From the NCBI GenBank assembly GCA_945897565.1, contig CAMDFN010000007.1:1-64000 (forward strand): DNA of 64,000 nucleotides, written 5' to 3'. Within the stretch, counting starts at the first letter, position 1. Each line of letters begins with the position of its first letter. This DNA comes from Chryseobacterium gleum. GTDB lineage: Bacteria; Bacteroidota; Bacteroidia; Flavobacteriales_D; Crocinitomicaceae. Positions 31,290 to 40,747 of the stretch are shown here, piece after piece. The position numbers and the translations under genes were made by a program. The notes under the pieces are model-generated. The model had not been told where the DNA came from. It saw nothing but the letters and a program-made list of their open reading frames with translations, and did not search any database.

Positions 31290-31601
31290 TTATGCTGTGA
31301 TACTTTTGATTGAAATTGAAGTAAACTGCTGACGGTGACCGTTTTTAACACGGTAACCTTTACGGCGTTTTTTCTTGAAAATGATGACTTTGTCACCTTT
31401 TACGTGGTCAAGAACTTCTACGGTGACTTTAGCACCTTCTATAGCTGGGGCGCCAAGGGTTACTTTGCCAGCGTCTTCGATCAACAAAACACGGTCAAAT
31501 TCTAATTTCTGACCTGCTTGCGCATCTAAACGGTGAACAAAAACCTTTTGGTCTTTTTGCACTTTAAACTGCTGCCCTGCTATCTCTACAATTGCGTACA
31601 T
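31290..31601 (-). CDS. rplU: 50S ribosomal protein L21
   Basis: MYAIVEIAGQQFKVQKDQKVFVHRL...VIIFKKKRRKGYRVKNGHRQQFT. Confidence 0.97.
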   Translation of the reverse strand: MYAIVEIAGQQFKVQKDQKVFVHRLDAQAGQKLEFDRVLLIEDAGKVTLGAPAIEGAKVTVEVLDHVKGDKVIIFKKKRRKGYRVKNGHRQQFTSISIKSITA

Positions 31602-31641
31602 ATAGCTTTATTTAATTGTTAAATAATCCAAAATTGGAGTG

Positions 31642-31672
31642 CAAATATAGTGCTTTCTGCGTGTACTCCAAA
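31642..31672 (-). promoter_or_regulatory. Bacteroidota-type promoter of rplU-rpmA (TTTG-N19-TATATTTG)
   Basis: On minus: TTTG GAGTACACGCAGAAAGCAC TATATTTG. Exact TTTG-N19-TAnnTTTG upstream of rplU. Confidence 0.85.
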
Positions 31673-31704
31673 GATTTACCGGGCTTTTCTTACGGTTTTT
31701 GTAA

Positions 31705-32619
31705 TTATTTGTTGCTTTTTCTGCCTTTTAAATTCACCAAGAGCACGCCTGCAATGATCACAAGCATGGCTAAAAGCTGCTGCCAAATGAAGCGTTCCCC
31801 ATTATAAACACCAATTGCTACAGCAATAATCGGGATAAAATAAGTAACCGTACTGGCAGCCAGTGCGGTAGTTTGGGCAATGATCCGATTGAATAGAATA
31901 ACGGCAAAAGCTGTGCCTATAAGGCCTAAAATAACTACGTAGGTGAAGCTTTCAAGCGCAGCAGTGTTTTGAGTAAAAACGTCTGTGGTATCAAAATAGA
32001 AAAAACAAAAAACAGCAGGTAAGAAGGCTGTGCTGAAACCGCCTGTTGCAATTTGAATCGGATTGTATTTGGAGAGTTTGTGTTTAATGGTGTTCAAACT
32101 GAGACCATAAAGAAGTGTAGCAAGTAAAATGGCAAAAGCAGGTGCTAACTGAAAACCACTTTGGACCGGGCTGCTCAATAAAATGAGCCAAGAAATACCC
32201 GAGAAACCAATGAGGGTACCTGCTAATTGTTGTTTGGTAATTTGTGTTCGAAATAAGAGTGTTCCCACAATTATGGTGAAGATCGGCGTAAAGCTATTCA
32301 TGATGCCGGCAATTCCGGAGTCTAGCGTCTGCTCGGCAAAAGTGAATAGAAAAGCCGGGATGAGGTTGCCACCCAAGCCCACAATTGCAAAGAATAATAA
32401 GTCTGTTTTGCGATCGAGACGGCGAAGCAAGCCGGGGAGCAGAGGAAGGAAAACCACGCTAGCTACAAAAATACGGATGCTAGCTACCTGGGCAGCACTG
32501 AAAACAAGCGCATCGTCAGCTGTAAACATTCCGCGCTTCATCAAAATAAATGAGCTGCCCCAAATGCAAGCTAGTAAAGGAATGAGCAAATAGCTGAGTT
32601 GTTTATTTTGCATGTGCAA
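31705..32619 (-). CDS. EamA/DMT-family transporter
   Basis: Ten hydrophobic segments, LLIPLLACIWGSSFILMKRGM start, repeated EamA halves, VTYFIPIIAVAIGVYNGERFIWQQLLAMLVIIAGVLLVN. Confidence 0.9.
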   Translation of the reverse strand: MHMQNKQLSYLLIPLLACIWGSSFILMKRGMFTADDALVFSAAQVASIRIFVASVVFLPLLPGLLRRLDRKTDLLFFAIVGLGGNLIPAFLFTFAEQTLDSGIAGIMNSFTPIFTIIVGTLLFRTQITKQQLAGTLIGFSGISWLILLSSPVQSGFQLAPAFAILLATLLYGLSLNTIKHKLSKYNPIQIATGGFSTAFLPAVFCFFYFDTTDVFTQNTAALESFTYVVILGLIGTAFAVILFNRIIAQTTALAASTVTYFIPIIAVAIGVYNGERFIWQQLLAMLVIIAGVLLVNLKGRKSNK

Positions 32620-32684
32620 ATTTAGTTGAAAAGCAGCCCTGTTGCACCCCTATAAAATCGGATATTAACAAATTGTTGAAAAAG

Positions 32685-32704
32685 TTCCCACTTATTCCCA
32701 CTTA
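32685..32704. repeat. Tandem 10-bp repeat TTCCCACTTA x2 (minus strand TAAGTGGGAA x2), MraZ-box-like
   Basis: Two perfect adjacent copies in the intergenic region upstream of mraZ. On the minus strand they read as TGGGA repeats spaced 5 nt. Confidence 0.6.
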
Positions 32705-32811
32705 TGGTACTTAATTCATTGTAAATCAATGGTATTAGGCCTTTTAAAATTGTTCATATGTAACCTTTATTTGCTCTGTACGTTAGAAGTTATCAACAAT
32801 AGAAAACAGCT

Positions 32812-32827
32812 GTGGTAAAAAGTGGTA
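32812..32827 (+). repeat. 10-bp-period direct repeat GTGGTA-N4-GTGGTA, MraZ-box-like
   Basis: TGTGGTAAAAAGTGGTAGGA, 33 nt upstream of the mraZ ATG. Confidence 0.55.
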
Positions 32828-32859
32828 GGAATCTACTAATTTTACCCATTATAAACGCT

Positions 32860-33318
32860 ATGTCAGGACTAGTAGGTGAATTTGAGGTCAAAATGGATGA
32901 AAAGGGGCGCTTCCTCTTTCCATCTGGTTTGCGCAAGCAATTGCCTGCTGTTTCCCAGCGTGATTTCATGCTGAATAAGGGTTTTGAAGATTGCTTGACA
33001 CTTTTCCCACTGCCAGAGTGGGAGCGCATTAGTCAAAAGCTTTCCAAAATGAACTTGTTCAAGCCAAAAAACCGAATGTTTTACAGGTTGTTTCATCAAG
33101 GTGCTAAACAAATAGCACTGGACAACGCTGGACGCATTTTGGTTCCCTCCGCCTTAATGGAGCGGGTTGGTTTGGTTGGCGAGGTAATGTTAATTGCCTA
33201 CAACGACCGCATTGAAATCTGGGATAAGTCTAAGTACTTCGAAATGATCGAAGGCAACATGGTAGATTTCGCTGATTTAGCGGATGAAGTAATGGGTGAT
33301 TTAGACAATGAAGATTAA
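32860..33318 (+). CDS. mraZ: Transcriptional regulator / division cluster protein MraZ. Start at MSGLVGEFEVKMDEKGRF.
   Basis: AbrB-like GEFEVKMDEKGRFLFPSGLRKQL...KQIALDNAGRILVPSALMERVGL at the head of the dcw cluster. Confidence 0.95.
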   Translation: MSGLVGEFEVKMDEKGRFLFPSGLRKQLPAVSQRDFMLNKGFEDCLTLFPLPEWERISQKLSKMNLFKPKNRMFYRLFHQGAKQIALDNAGRILVPSALMERVGLVGEVMLIAYNDRIEIWDKSKYFEMIEGNMVDFADLADEVMGDLDNED

Positions 33319-34222
33319 TACTGACTACCACATCCCCGTCATGTTACAACCTTGCTTAGATGGTCTCGACCTTCAAGCAAATGGCACATATGTGGACGTC
33401 ACCTTTGGCGGTGGTGGTCATGCGCGCGCTATTTTTGATCAGCTGTCTTCAAGTGGCCAACTCATCGTTTTTGACCAAGATCCAGACGCGCGCAACAATG
33501 CTTGGGAAGCCTCAAACTTTCATTTCATTCCTGCTAATTTTGCTTTTTTAAGAAACCACTTGCGCGCCCTTGGGATACCACAAGTAGATGGTATAATCGC
33601 CGATTTAGGGGTTTCTTCTCATCAATTTGATACCGCCCAGCGCGGTTTTTCTATTCGAGAAGATGCGCCTTTAGATATGCGCATGAACCGCAATGGTGGG
33701 CAGTCTGCCGCAGCGCTAATTGCCACCGCCGACGAACAAAAATTAGCAGGCATCCTATACGAATACGGCGAGCTTCGCAACTCAAGAGCTTTGGCAGCTG
33801 CGCTTGTGCGCCAGCGCGACAACACTCCTATCCTCACCACTTTTGACCTCATTAAGGCACTCGAGCGCTTCGCGCCCAAATTCAAAGACCACAAATTTTA
33901 CGCGCAGGTTTTTCAGGCGTTTCGCATTGAGGTCAATCAAGAAATGCAAGTGCTCAAAGATTTTTTAGAGCAGGCTGCTGAGGTGCTGAAGCCCAACGGT
34001 CGGTTGGTGGTCATGTCTTATCATTCCCTAGAAGACCGCTTGGTAAAAAACTTCATGAAAAGAGGGAGTTTTTCGGGCGAAATCGAAAAAGACTTTTTTG
34101 GCAATGTCCAGAAGCCAATGACAGAAGTGAATCGCCATCCGCTTGTTGCCGATGCGCAAGAATGCGAAAGCAATTCAAGAGCGCGCAGTGCCAAACTCAG
34201 AATCGCAAAAAGAAATGGCTAA
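33308..34222 (+). CDS. rsmH: 16S rRNA (cytosine(1402)-N(4))-methyltransferase
   Basis: YHIPVMLQPCLDGLDLQANGTYVDVTFGGGGHARAI, ADLGVSSHQFDTAQRGFSIREDAPLDMRMN, VVMSYHSLEDRLVKNFM. Confidence 0.97.
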   Translation: MKINTDYHIPVMLQPCLDGLDLQANGTYVDVTFGGGGHARAIFDQLSSSGQLIVFDQDPDARNNAWEASNFHFIPANFAFLRNHLRALGIPQVDGIIADLGVSSHQFDTAQRGFSIREDAPLDMRMNRNGGQSAAALIATADEQKLAGILYEYGELRNSRALAAALVRQRDNTPILTTFDLIKALERFAPKFKDHKFYAQVFQAFRIEVNQEMQVLKDFLEQAAEVLKPNGRLVVMSYHSLEDRLVKNFMKRGSFSGEIEKDFFGNVQKPMTEVNRHPLVADAQECESNSRARSAKLRIAKRNG

Positions 34223-34583
34223 GTCACAGGCAAACCCCACCAAGAACCGCAAGGGAAGCAAAGTCAACGCTTTTGCTCAAATCCTAAATGGAGAGTTTTT
34301 GACGAAGTCATTTGTCTTGGACAACCTCAATTACATCTTTTTCATCATGCTCTTGTTGTTAGTGCTCATTTCAAAGGGCTACTACGGCAAGCAACTCACC
34401 AAAGACACCGATGCTGCGCAGCGCAACCTAGACCAACACTCCGCAGAATTCATTGAAGCAAAAGCCAGGTTAGAATTAGTTACGCGCCGTTTCAAAATGG
34501 CTGAACGCCTCGCCAGCCGAGAGCTCAAGGAAACCCAGAACGCAACCAAAGTGATCCGCATCAAAGAAAAAATCAATGAGTAA
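34215..34583 (+). CDS. ftsL: FtsL-like cell division protein. Start at MAKSQANPTKN.
   Basis: Small protein between rsmH and ftsI with one TM (YIFFIMLLLLVLISKGYYGKQ) and a coiled-coil-like periplasmic tail. Overlaps the rsmH stop by 8 nt. Confidence 0.75.
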   Translation: MAKSQANPTKNRKGSKVNAFAQILNGEFLTKSFVLDNLNYIFFIMLLLLVLISKGYYGKQLTKDTDAAQRNLDQHSAEFIEAKARLELVTRRFKMAERLASRELKETQNATKVIRIKEKINE

Positions 34584-36684
34584 GGACAGAAAATACCTTT
34601 ATAACCGCGCTTACCTGATTTATTTTGGGTTTGTGGCTATAATGGTGCTCGTCTTGTATTCTACACTTAATTTGCAATTCAACGGCCCTGGTGTAGCCTA
34701 TACTACTCAAGAAGGCGAGCTGCCTACCCGGGTAGCCGACCGCATTCCACGCATGGGTCAAATTCTCGATCACAATGAAGTGCCGCTTGTAACGAGTGTG
34801 ACCTTCTACGACATCTACATGGATCCAACGGTAGTGGATGAAGACGTTTTCGATGAGAAAATCAGTGAGCTTTGCGGGGGTTTACATCGTTTGTATCCAG
34901 AAAAATCAGCTTACGAATACGAAGCGCAAATAAGAAAGGCACGTGCCAATGGGGTACGCTATTTATTGATCCGCAGAAAAGTAACCAACGCTGCGCGCAA
35001 AAAACTCCGCAAGCTGCCTATTTTTGATTTAGGTCAAATGAAGGGGGGCATCATTGACAACATCGAGGTGATCTTGCGCAAAAAACCATTCGGTAACCTG
35101 CTCAACCGCACACTTGGCTACTTTAAAATTCAAAACCTTCACGATACGCTGCGCGTCGGTATCGAAGGAGCCTATTACGATTATCTCAAGGGCGAACAAG
35201 GAAAGGAAATCGAACAGCGCATTTCGTCGGGCTGGAAACGCACTGGTAAAATCATCAAAGACGCCGTTGAAGGAGCTGATGTCATTAGCACAATAGATAA
35301 AGAAATTCAGGAAGTAGCACATTCAGAGCTCGAAAAACAAATGATCTATATGGATGCGCAGCACGGCAGTGTCATCTTAATGGAGGTTGAGACGGGTTAT
35401 GTCAGAGCTATTGCCAATCTCACCAAAACAAGTAAAGGCAGGTACTCGGAGAGCTTCAATTATGCCATTGGGCATTTAGAAGTACCTGGCTCCACCTTCA
35501 AACTCGCCTCTATAATGGCAGGTTTAGAAGACGAGCGCTTTAAAATCACGGATAAAGTCAATGCAACGGGTCGTTACAATGTAGGTGGCGATGGCATGTC
35601 TGATGCCAACAATGGTATGGGCTACGGCGTCATTACCATCCAAAAAGCTTTTGAAAAATCTTCGAATGTCATTTTGCAGCTCATGAACCGCAGCTACCGC
35701 AATGACCCAGAAGTTTTTATCGAAAGACTCAAGCAATTCGGCCTCACCGAAAAATTAGGCATCGATTTAGAAGGGGAGCCGCGCCCAAAGGTTTCTCAGC
35801 CTGGCGATGCCAATTGGTCTGCACTTTCTTTACCTTGGACCTCAGTAGGTTATGAAGTGATGCAAACGCCTTTGCAAACTTTGGCATTTTATAACGCTGT
35901 TGCCAACAAAGGTCAGTTGGTTCGTCCTTTATTTGTCGAGAAAATCAAAAGACACGGGCAGGTCATCAAAACCTTTAAGCCTGTAGTGCTCAATCCAGAG
36001 ATTTGTTCTGCCCACACACTTCGAATTCTCCAAAATTGTTTGGAGGGCGTCATGATCCGCGGAACCGGTAAGCAATTGAAAAGTTCGTTGTTTACCATTG
36101 CCGGCAAAACAGGAACAGCGCAATTGCGCGGCGATGCTGGTTACCGCGATGACAAACAAAAGTCTTACCAAGCGTCTTTCGTGGGTTATTTCCCGGCTAA
36201 AAAACCCATTTATTCATGCATTGTAGTTATTGCCCGTCCTGTGCGTGCGTATTATGGTGCAGCAGTTTCAGGAACCGTTTTTGCGGAAATCGCCAACAAA
36301 ATTTATGCCTCAGCTTTACAATATCACCGCGCTGTCAATGACCCCCGCGCCACGCTAGCAACAGATGTGCCAATGCTCAAATGTGGCAATAGCAAAGATT
36401 TGACCTACTTACTCAAGCAACTCAATGTGCGCTATCAACTCAATTCTTCAAGTGAATGGGTGCAGAGCGACACCACCGATCAGCGCTTACAAGTACAGCG
36501 CAAGGCCATCCTTGATAAAAAGGTACCAAATGTCAGTGGAATGAGCGCCAAAGACGCTGTGTATTTATTAGAATCTCGCGGTTTAATTGTGCGGCTTATG
36601 GGCAGAGGCCAGGTCTATAGCCAGTCGATTTCATCAGGGCAGCCCTTCGCAAAAGGACAGTTGATTCAAATCAAATTACAATAA
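34576..36684 (+). CDS. ftsI: Penicillin-binding protein 2/3 (FtsI) with C-terminal PASTA domain
   Basis: VPGSTFKLASI (SxxK), SSN motif in FEKSSNVILQL, AGKTGTAQ (KTG). PASTA VPNVSGMSAKDAVYLLESRGLIVRLMGRG. Confidence 0.95.
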   Translation: MSKDRKYLYNRAYLIYFGFVAIMVLVLYSTLNLQFNGPGVAYTTQEGELPTRVADRIPRMGQILDHNEVPLVTSVTFYDIYMDPTVVDEDVFDEKISELCGGLHRLYPEKSAYEYEAQIRKARANGVRYLLIRRKVTNAARKKLRKLPIFDLGQMKGGIIDNIEVILRKKPFGNLLNRTLGYFKIQNLHDTLRVGIEGAYYDYLKGEQGKEIEQRISSGWKRTGKIIKDAVEGADVISTIDKEIQEVAHSELEKQMIYMDAQHGSVILMEVETGYVRAIANLTKTSKGRYSESFNYAIGHLEVPGSTFKLASIMAGLEDERFKITDKVNATGRYNVGGDGMSDANNGMGYGVITIQKAFEKSSNVILQLMNRSYRNDPEVFIERLKQFGLTEKLGIDLEGEPRPKVSQPGDANWSALSLPWTSVGYEVMQTPLQTLAFYNAVANKGQLVRPLFVEKIKRHGQVIKTFKPVVLNPEICSAHTLRILQNCLEGVMIRGTGKQLKSSLFTIAGKTGTAQLRGDAGYRDDKQKSYQASFVGYFPAKKPIYSCIVVIARPVRAYYGAAVSGTVFAEIANKIYASALQYHRAVNDPRATLATDVPMLKCGNSKDLTYLLKQLNVRYQLNSSSEWVQSDTTDQRLQVQRKAILDKKVPNVSGMSAKDAVYLLESRGLIVRLMGRGQVYSQSISSGQPFAKGQLIQIKLQ

Positions 36685-36687
36685 CAA

Positions 36688-38145
36688 ATGAGTCAGGTCA
36701 AGCAGCTATTTTCGGATATTCCCTACACCCTTCTTCAGGGTGAAATGAGCGAGTTGCCTACCGCACTTGTATTTGATTCGCGCAAAGCTGAGCCTGGCGT
36801 TTTGTTTTGTTGCATGGTTGGCACCCAAACCGACGCTCACCAATTTGCGTCCAATGCCTATGAACAAGGTTGCCGCTTATTTGTGGTGCAACAGCAAATC
36901 GAACTTCCTGCAGCTGCTACAATTGTTTTGGTAGAAAACACCAATACGGCTCTAGCAAAATTGGCTTGTGCTTTTTATGGGCATCCGTCCAAAGAACTCA
37001 CCTTGGTGGGTGTTACGGGTACGAATGGCAAAACCACCACTGCGACGCTACTCCACGATTTATTTAGTCAGTTAGGCTTTTTCTGTGGCCTTCTTTCTAC
37101 GGTTGTCAATAAAATTGGAACACAGGCAATTGCCGCTACCCACACCACTCCAAATCCAGTGGCACTCAACGCCTTGCTACGAGACATGGTGCGTGCAGGA
37201 TGTCAATATTGCTTCATGGAAGTCAGTTCGCATGCCATAGACCAAGGAAGAGTTGAAGGTTTGCATTTTGCTGCGGCAGGCTTCACGAACATCACGCATG
37301 ATCATTTAGATTACCACCATACTTTTGCGGAATATTTGCGCGTCAAAAAGGCCTTTTTTGATGGTTTGCCACCCAGCGCTTTCGCTTTGGTCAATTCCGA
37401 TGACCGAAACGGGATGGTAATGCTGCAAAATACGCGCGCCAATCGCCAAACATACGCCCTCAAAACGCTTGCCGATTTCAAGGGTAAAATCATGGAGAAC
37501 AGCCTGAGCGGTTTGGTTTTACAAATCAATGGGCAAGAAGTCCATACGCGTTTAGTAGGCGCTTTCAATGCTGCTAATTTGCTTTTGGTTTACGGCTTGG
37601 CTGTGGGCTTGGGTCAGGAGCCACTCGAGGTGCTGCGCGCAATGAGCCAACTCACACACGTGGCTGGGCGCTTTGAGCACTTGCGCAGCCCTAAAGGCAT
37701 TACGGCAATTGTCGATTATGCGCATACACCCGATGCGCTAGAAAACGTATTGGCAACTATTGCCGCTTTTCAGCAAAACAACAAAGTGATTACCGTAGTA
37801 GGTTGCGGCGGCGATCGCGACAAAGCAAAGCGCCCACAAATGGCGGCTATTGCCGCAGCGCGTAGCCAGCAAGTTGTCCTGACCTCAGACAACCCACGCA
37901 CCGAAGATCCGCAGCAAATTATTGCCGACATGGAAGCTGGCCTAGATGCTGCGGCTGCATCCCGCACCTTAGCTGTTCTCGACCGCAAGCAAGCCATCAA
38001 AACCGCTTTATTACTTGCACAGCCCGGCGATATTTTACTCATTGCTGGCAAGGGTCACGAAACTTATCAAGAAGTCAACGGCGTTCGCACCTCCTTCGAC
38101 GACGTTGCCATTACCAAAGCACTTTTTAATCAACTAGATAAATAA
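36688..38145 (+). CDS. murE: UDP-N-acetylmuramoyl-L-alanyl-D-glutamate ligase (MurE)
   Basis: [94 protein letters not shown]. Confidence 0.97.
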   Translation: MSQVKQLFSDIPYTLLQGEMSELPTALVFDSRKAEPGVLFCCMVGTQTDAHQFASNAYEQGCRLFVVQQQIELPAAATIVLVENTNTALAKLACAFYGHPSKELTLVGVTGTNGKTTTATLLHDLFSQLGFFCGLLSTVVNKIGTQAIAATHTTPNPVALNALLRDMVRAGCQYCFMEVSSHAIDQGRVEGLHFAAAGFTNITHDHLDYHHTFAEYLRVKKAFFDGLPPSAFALVNSDDRNGMVMLQNTRANRQTYALKTLADFKGKIMENSLSGLVLQINGQEVHTRLVGAFNAANLLLVYGLAVGLGQEPLEVLRAMSQLTHVAGRFEHLRSPKGITAIVDYAHTPDALENVLATIAAFQQNNKVITVVGCGGDRDKAKRPQMAAIAAARSQQVVLTSDNPRTEDPQQIIADMEAGLDAAAASRTLAVLDRKQAIKTALLLAQPGDILLIAGKGHETYQEVNGVRTSFDDVAITKALFNQLDK

Positions 38146-38146
38146 C

Positions 38147-39391
38147 ATGATCTATTATTTGTTTTCCTGGCTCGATCAATTGAATTTTCCTGGTGCAGGT
38201 TTGTTTCAATTTATTTCTTTTCGCGCAGCTTTAGCGCTCATCACCTCCTTGGTTGTATCTGTAGTGATTGGCAAGCGCATCATTGCCCGCCTGCGCCGCC
38301 AACAAATTGGCGAAACCGTCCGCGACCTCGGTTTGGCTGGGCAGTTAGAAAAATCGGGTACACCAACCATGGGTGGTCTGATCATTTTGGCTGCTATTTT
38401 GGTACCGACTTTATTGTTCGCCAAACTTCAGAATGTGTATGTCATCACCATGGTCATTGCCACTATTTGGTTGGGCCTCATCGGTTTTTTAGACGACTAC
38501 ATTAAAGTATTCAAAAAGAACAAAGAAGGTTTAAAAGGCACTTCTAAAATCATCGGTCAGATTGGAGTTGGGCTCATTGTTGGCGGTATTCTCTATTTCT
38601 CTAATGATGTGGTGGTGCATAAAAGAGTTTCTGCACACTACAAGCTGCAGGCAGATGAAACTTTTGTGACGCACGAACACGCTCAAAATACCGGTGAGCA
38701 CTACAAATGGATCCGCACCGACGACATGACTACCACCATACCTTTTTTCAAAGGCAATGAATTCAATTACAATTGGCTTATCGGCGACGTCAATAAGTCT
38801 TATGGCTGGCTGATCTTCATTCCAATTGTCATTTTTATTGTCATTGCTGTCTCCAACGGTGCCAACATGACCGATGGCCTGGATGGTTTGGCGACCGGAA
38901 CCTCTGCTATTGTTGGCTTAGCCTTAGCTGTATTGGCTTATGTCAGTTCGCACGCCAAATTTGCCGACTACCTCAACGTCATGTACATTCCAGAAGCCGA
39001 AGAGCTCGTGATTTTCATTGCCGCATTTGTTGGCGCGTGTGTCGGCTTTTTGTGGTACAACGCTTTTCCTGCACAAGTATTTATGGGTGACACCGGAAGC
39101 CTGGCTTTGGGGGGTATCATTGCGGTATTTGCCATTGCCATTCGCAAAGAACTCCTCATTCCTGTACTGTGTGGCATTTTTCTTATTGAGAATGTTTCTG
39201 TGCTGCTGCAGGTGGGTTATTTTAAGTTTACCAAAAGGCAATACGGTGAAGGCCGGCGCATTTTTCTTATGGCACCGCTGCACCACCATTACCAAAAGCA
39301 GGGTATACACGAAGCAAAAATTGTTGCTCGCTTCTGGATTGTAGCTGTGCTCTTGGCTGTAGTAACCATCGTAACCCTCAAATTGCGTTAA
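38147..39391 (+). CDS. mraY: Phospho-N-acetylmuramoyl-pentapeptide-transferase
   Basis: [72 protein letters not shown]. Confidence 0.97.
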   Translation: MIYYLFSWLDQLNFPGAGLFQFISFRAALALITSLVVSVVIGKRIIARLRRQQIGETVRDLGLAGQLEKSGTPTMGGLIILAAILVPTLLFAKLQNVYVITMVIATIWLGLIGFLDDYIKVFKKNKEGLKGTSKIIGQIGVGLIVGGILYFSNDVVVHKRVSAHYKLQADETFVTHEHAQNTGEHYKWIRTDDMTTTIPFFKGNEFNYNWLIGDVNKSYGWLIFIPIVIFIVIAVSNGANMTDGLDGLATGTSAIVGLALAVLAYVSSHAKFADYLNVMYIPEAEELVIFIAAFVGACVGFLWYNAFPAQVFMGDTGSLALGGIIAVFAIAIRKELLIPVLCGIFLIENVSVLLQVGYFKFTKRQYGEGRRIFLMAPLHHHYQKQGIHEAKIVARFWIVAVLLAVVTIVTLKLR

Positions 39392-39392
39392 G

Positions 39393-40739
39393 ATGGACGC
39401 TCAAAATCGCTTGCTTGTAATTTTAGGCGCCGGTGAATCTGGTGTCGGTGCAGCTATTTTGGGCAAAGCGAAAGGCTGGCGTGTATTTGTTTCCGATGGC
39501 GCGCAGATCAAGCAGACGTATCAACAAGATTTGCAAGCAAACGACATCTCCTATGAATCTGCGCAGCACACGATGTCGCAAATTTTGGCCGCAGACTTGG
39601 TGATCAAGTCACCGGGTATTCCAGAAAAGGCGGAGGTCATGAAGGCCATTCGTCAAAAAGGCATTCAGGTGATCTCCGAAATTGAATTTGCAGGTTATTA
39701 TTCCACGGCAAAGCACATTTGTATCACGGGAAGCAACGGCAAAACCACCACAACTATGTGGTGCTATCATATACTGCGTAAAGCTGGGCTAAATGTAGGT
39801 TTGGCCGGAAATGTCGGGCAGAGTTTTGCAAAGCAGGTGGCTACTGAATCTTTTGATATTTATGTGTTGGAGCTGAGTTCTTTTCAACTCGACGACATGT
39901 ATGCTTTCAAGGCCGATATTGCGATTCTAACCAACATCAGCCCCGACCATCTCGATCGCTACAACTATCAAATGGAAAACTACGTGAGTGCGAAGTTCCG
40001 TGTCTTACAAAATCAACTTGCAAGCGACTATTTTATATACAATGCCGACGATGTCACTATCAATTCCTACTTAAAAGAAATACAACCCAAAGCTCAATTA
40101 GCGCCTTTTTCTTTGACAACTGTTCAAGAAAACGGAGGCTACGCAGATCAGCAACAACTATACATCAACATAAACAAACAACAACTTACCATGTCTATCC
40201 ACGAATTAGCTTTAAAAGGCAAACACAACACCCAGAACGCGCTTGCTGCAGGAATTGCAGCAAGGCTCGTCGAAATCCGCACGGATATCGTGCGCGAAAG
40301 CCTCGAAGATTTTATCAATGTAGAGCACCGAATGGAGTTTGTTGCTAAAGTCAACGGAATTGAATTCATCAATGACTCCAAAGCGACGAACATCAATGCG
40401 GCCTGGTTCGCATTGGAATCAATGGAAAAACCAACCGTTTGGATTGTAGGTGGTGTAGACAAGGGCAACGACTACAGCGAGCTGCAAGATTTAGTGGCTC
40501 AGAAAGTAAAAGCAATTGTATGCCTTGGCGTCGATAATCAAAAAATTATTGAAGCTTACAAAGACAAGGTGGAAATAATTGTAGAGGCGAAATCGGCTCA
40601 CGAAGCGGTTTCGTTTGCGTATCAACTTGCCAAAAATGACGACGCTGTTTTATTGTCTCCGGCTTGTGCAAGTTTTGATTTATTCAGCAGCTACGAAGAC
40701 CGTGGTCAGCAATTTAAAAAAGCTGTCCGCATGTTATAA
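39393..40739 (+). CDS. murD: UDP-N-acetylmuramoyl-L-alanine--D-glutamate ligase
   Basis: ITGSNGKTTTTMWCYHIL, LELSSFQLDDM, NISPDHLDRYNYQMENYVSAK, FINDSKATNINAAWFAL, LLSPACASFDLFSSYEDRGQQF. Confidence 0.96.
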   Translation: MDAQNRLLVILGAGESGVGAAILGKAKGWRVFVSDGAQIKQTYQQDLQANDISYESAQHTMSQILAADLVIKSPGIPEKAEVMKAIRQKGIQVISEIEFAGYYSTAKHICITGSNGKTTTTMWCYHILRKAGLNVGLAGNVGQSFAKQVATESFDIYVLELSSFQLDDMYAFKADIAILTNISPDHLDRYNYQMENYVSAKFRVLQNQLASDYFIYNADDVTINSYLKEIQPKAQLAPFSLTTVQENGGYADQQQLYININKQQLTMSIHELALKGKHNTQNALAAGIAARLVEIRTDIVRESLEDFINVEHRMEFVAKVNGIEFINDSKATNINAAWFALESMEKPTVWIVGGVDKGNDYSELQDLVAQKVKAIVCLGVDNQKIIEAYKDKVEIIVEAKSAHEAVSFAYQLAKNDDAVLLSPACASFDLFSSYEDRGQQFKKAVRML

Positions 40740-40747
40740 GAATTGAT

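Noticed and set aside
32685-32704. Possible start of a CRISPR-like or longer repeat array
   Set aside because: Only two 10-bp copies, no spacers, no cas genes; better explained as a regulator-binding repeat.
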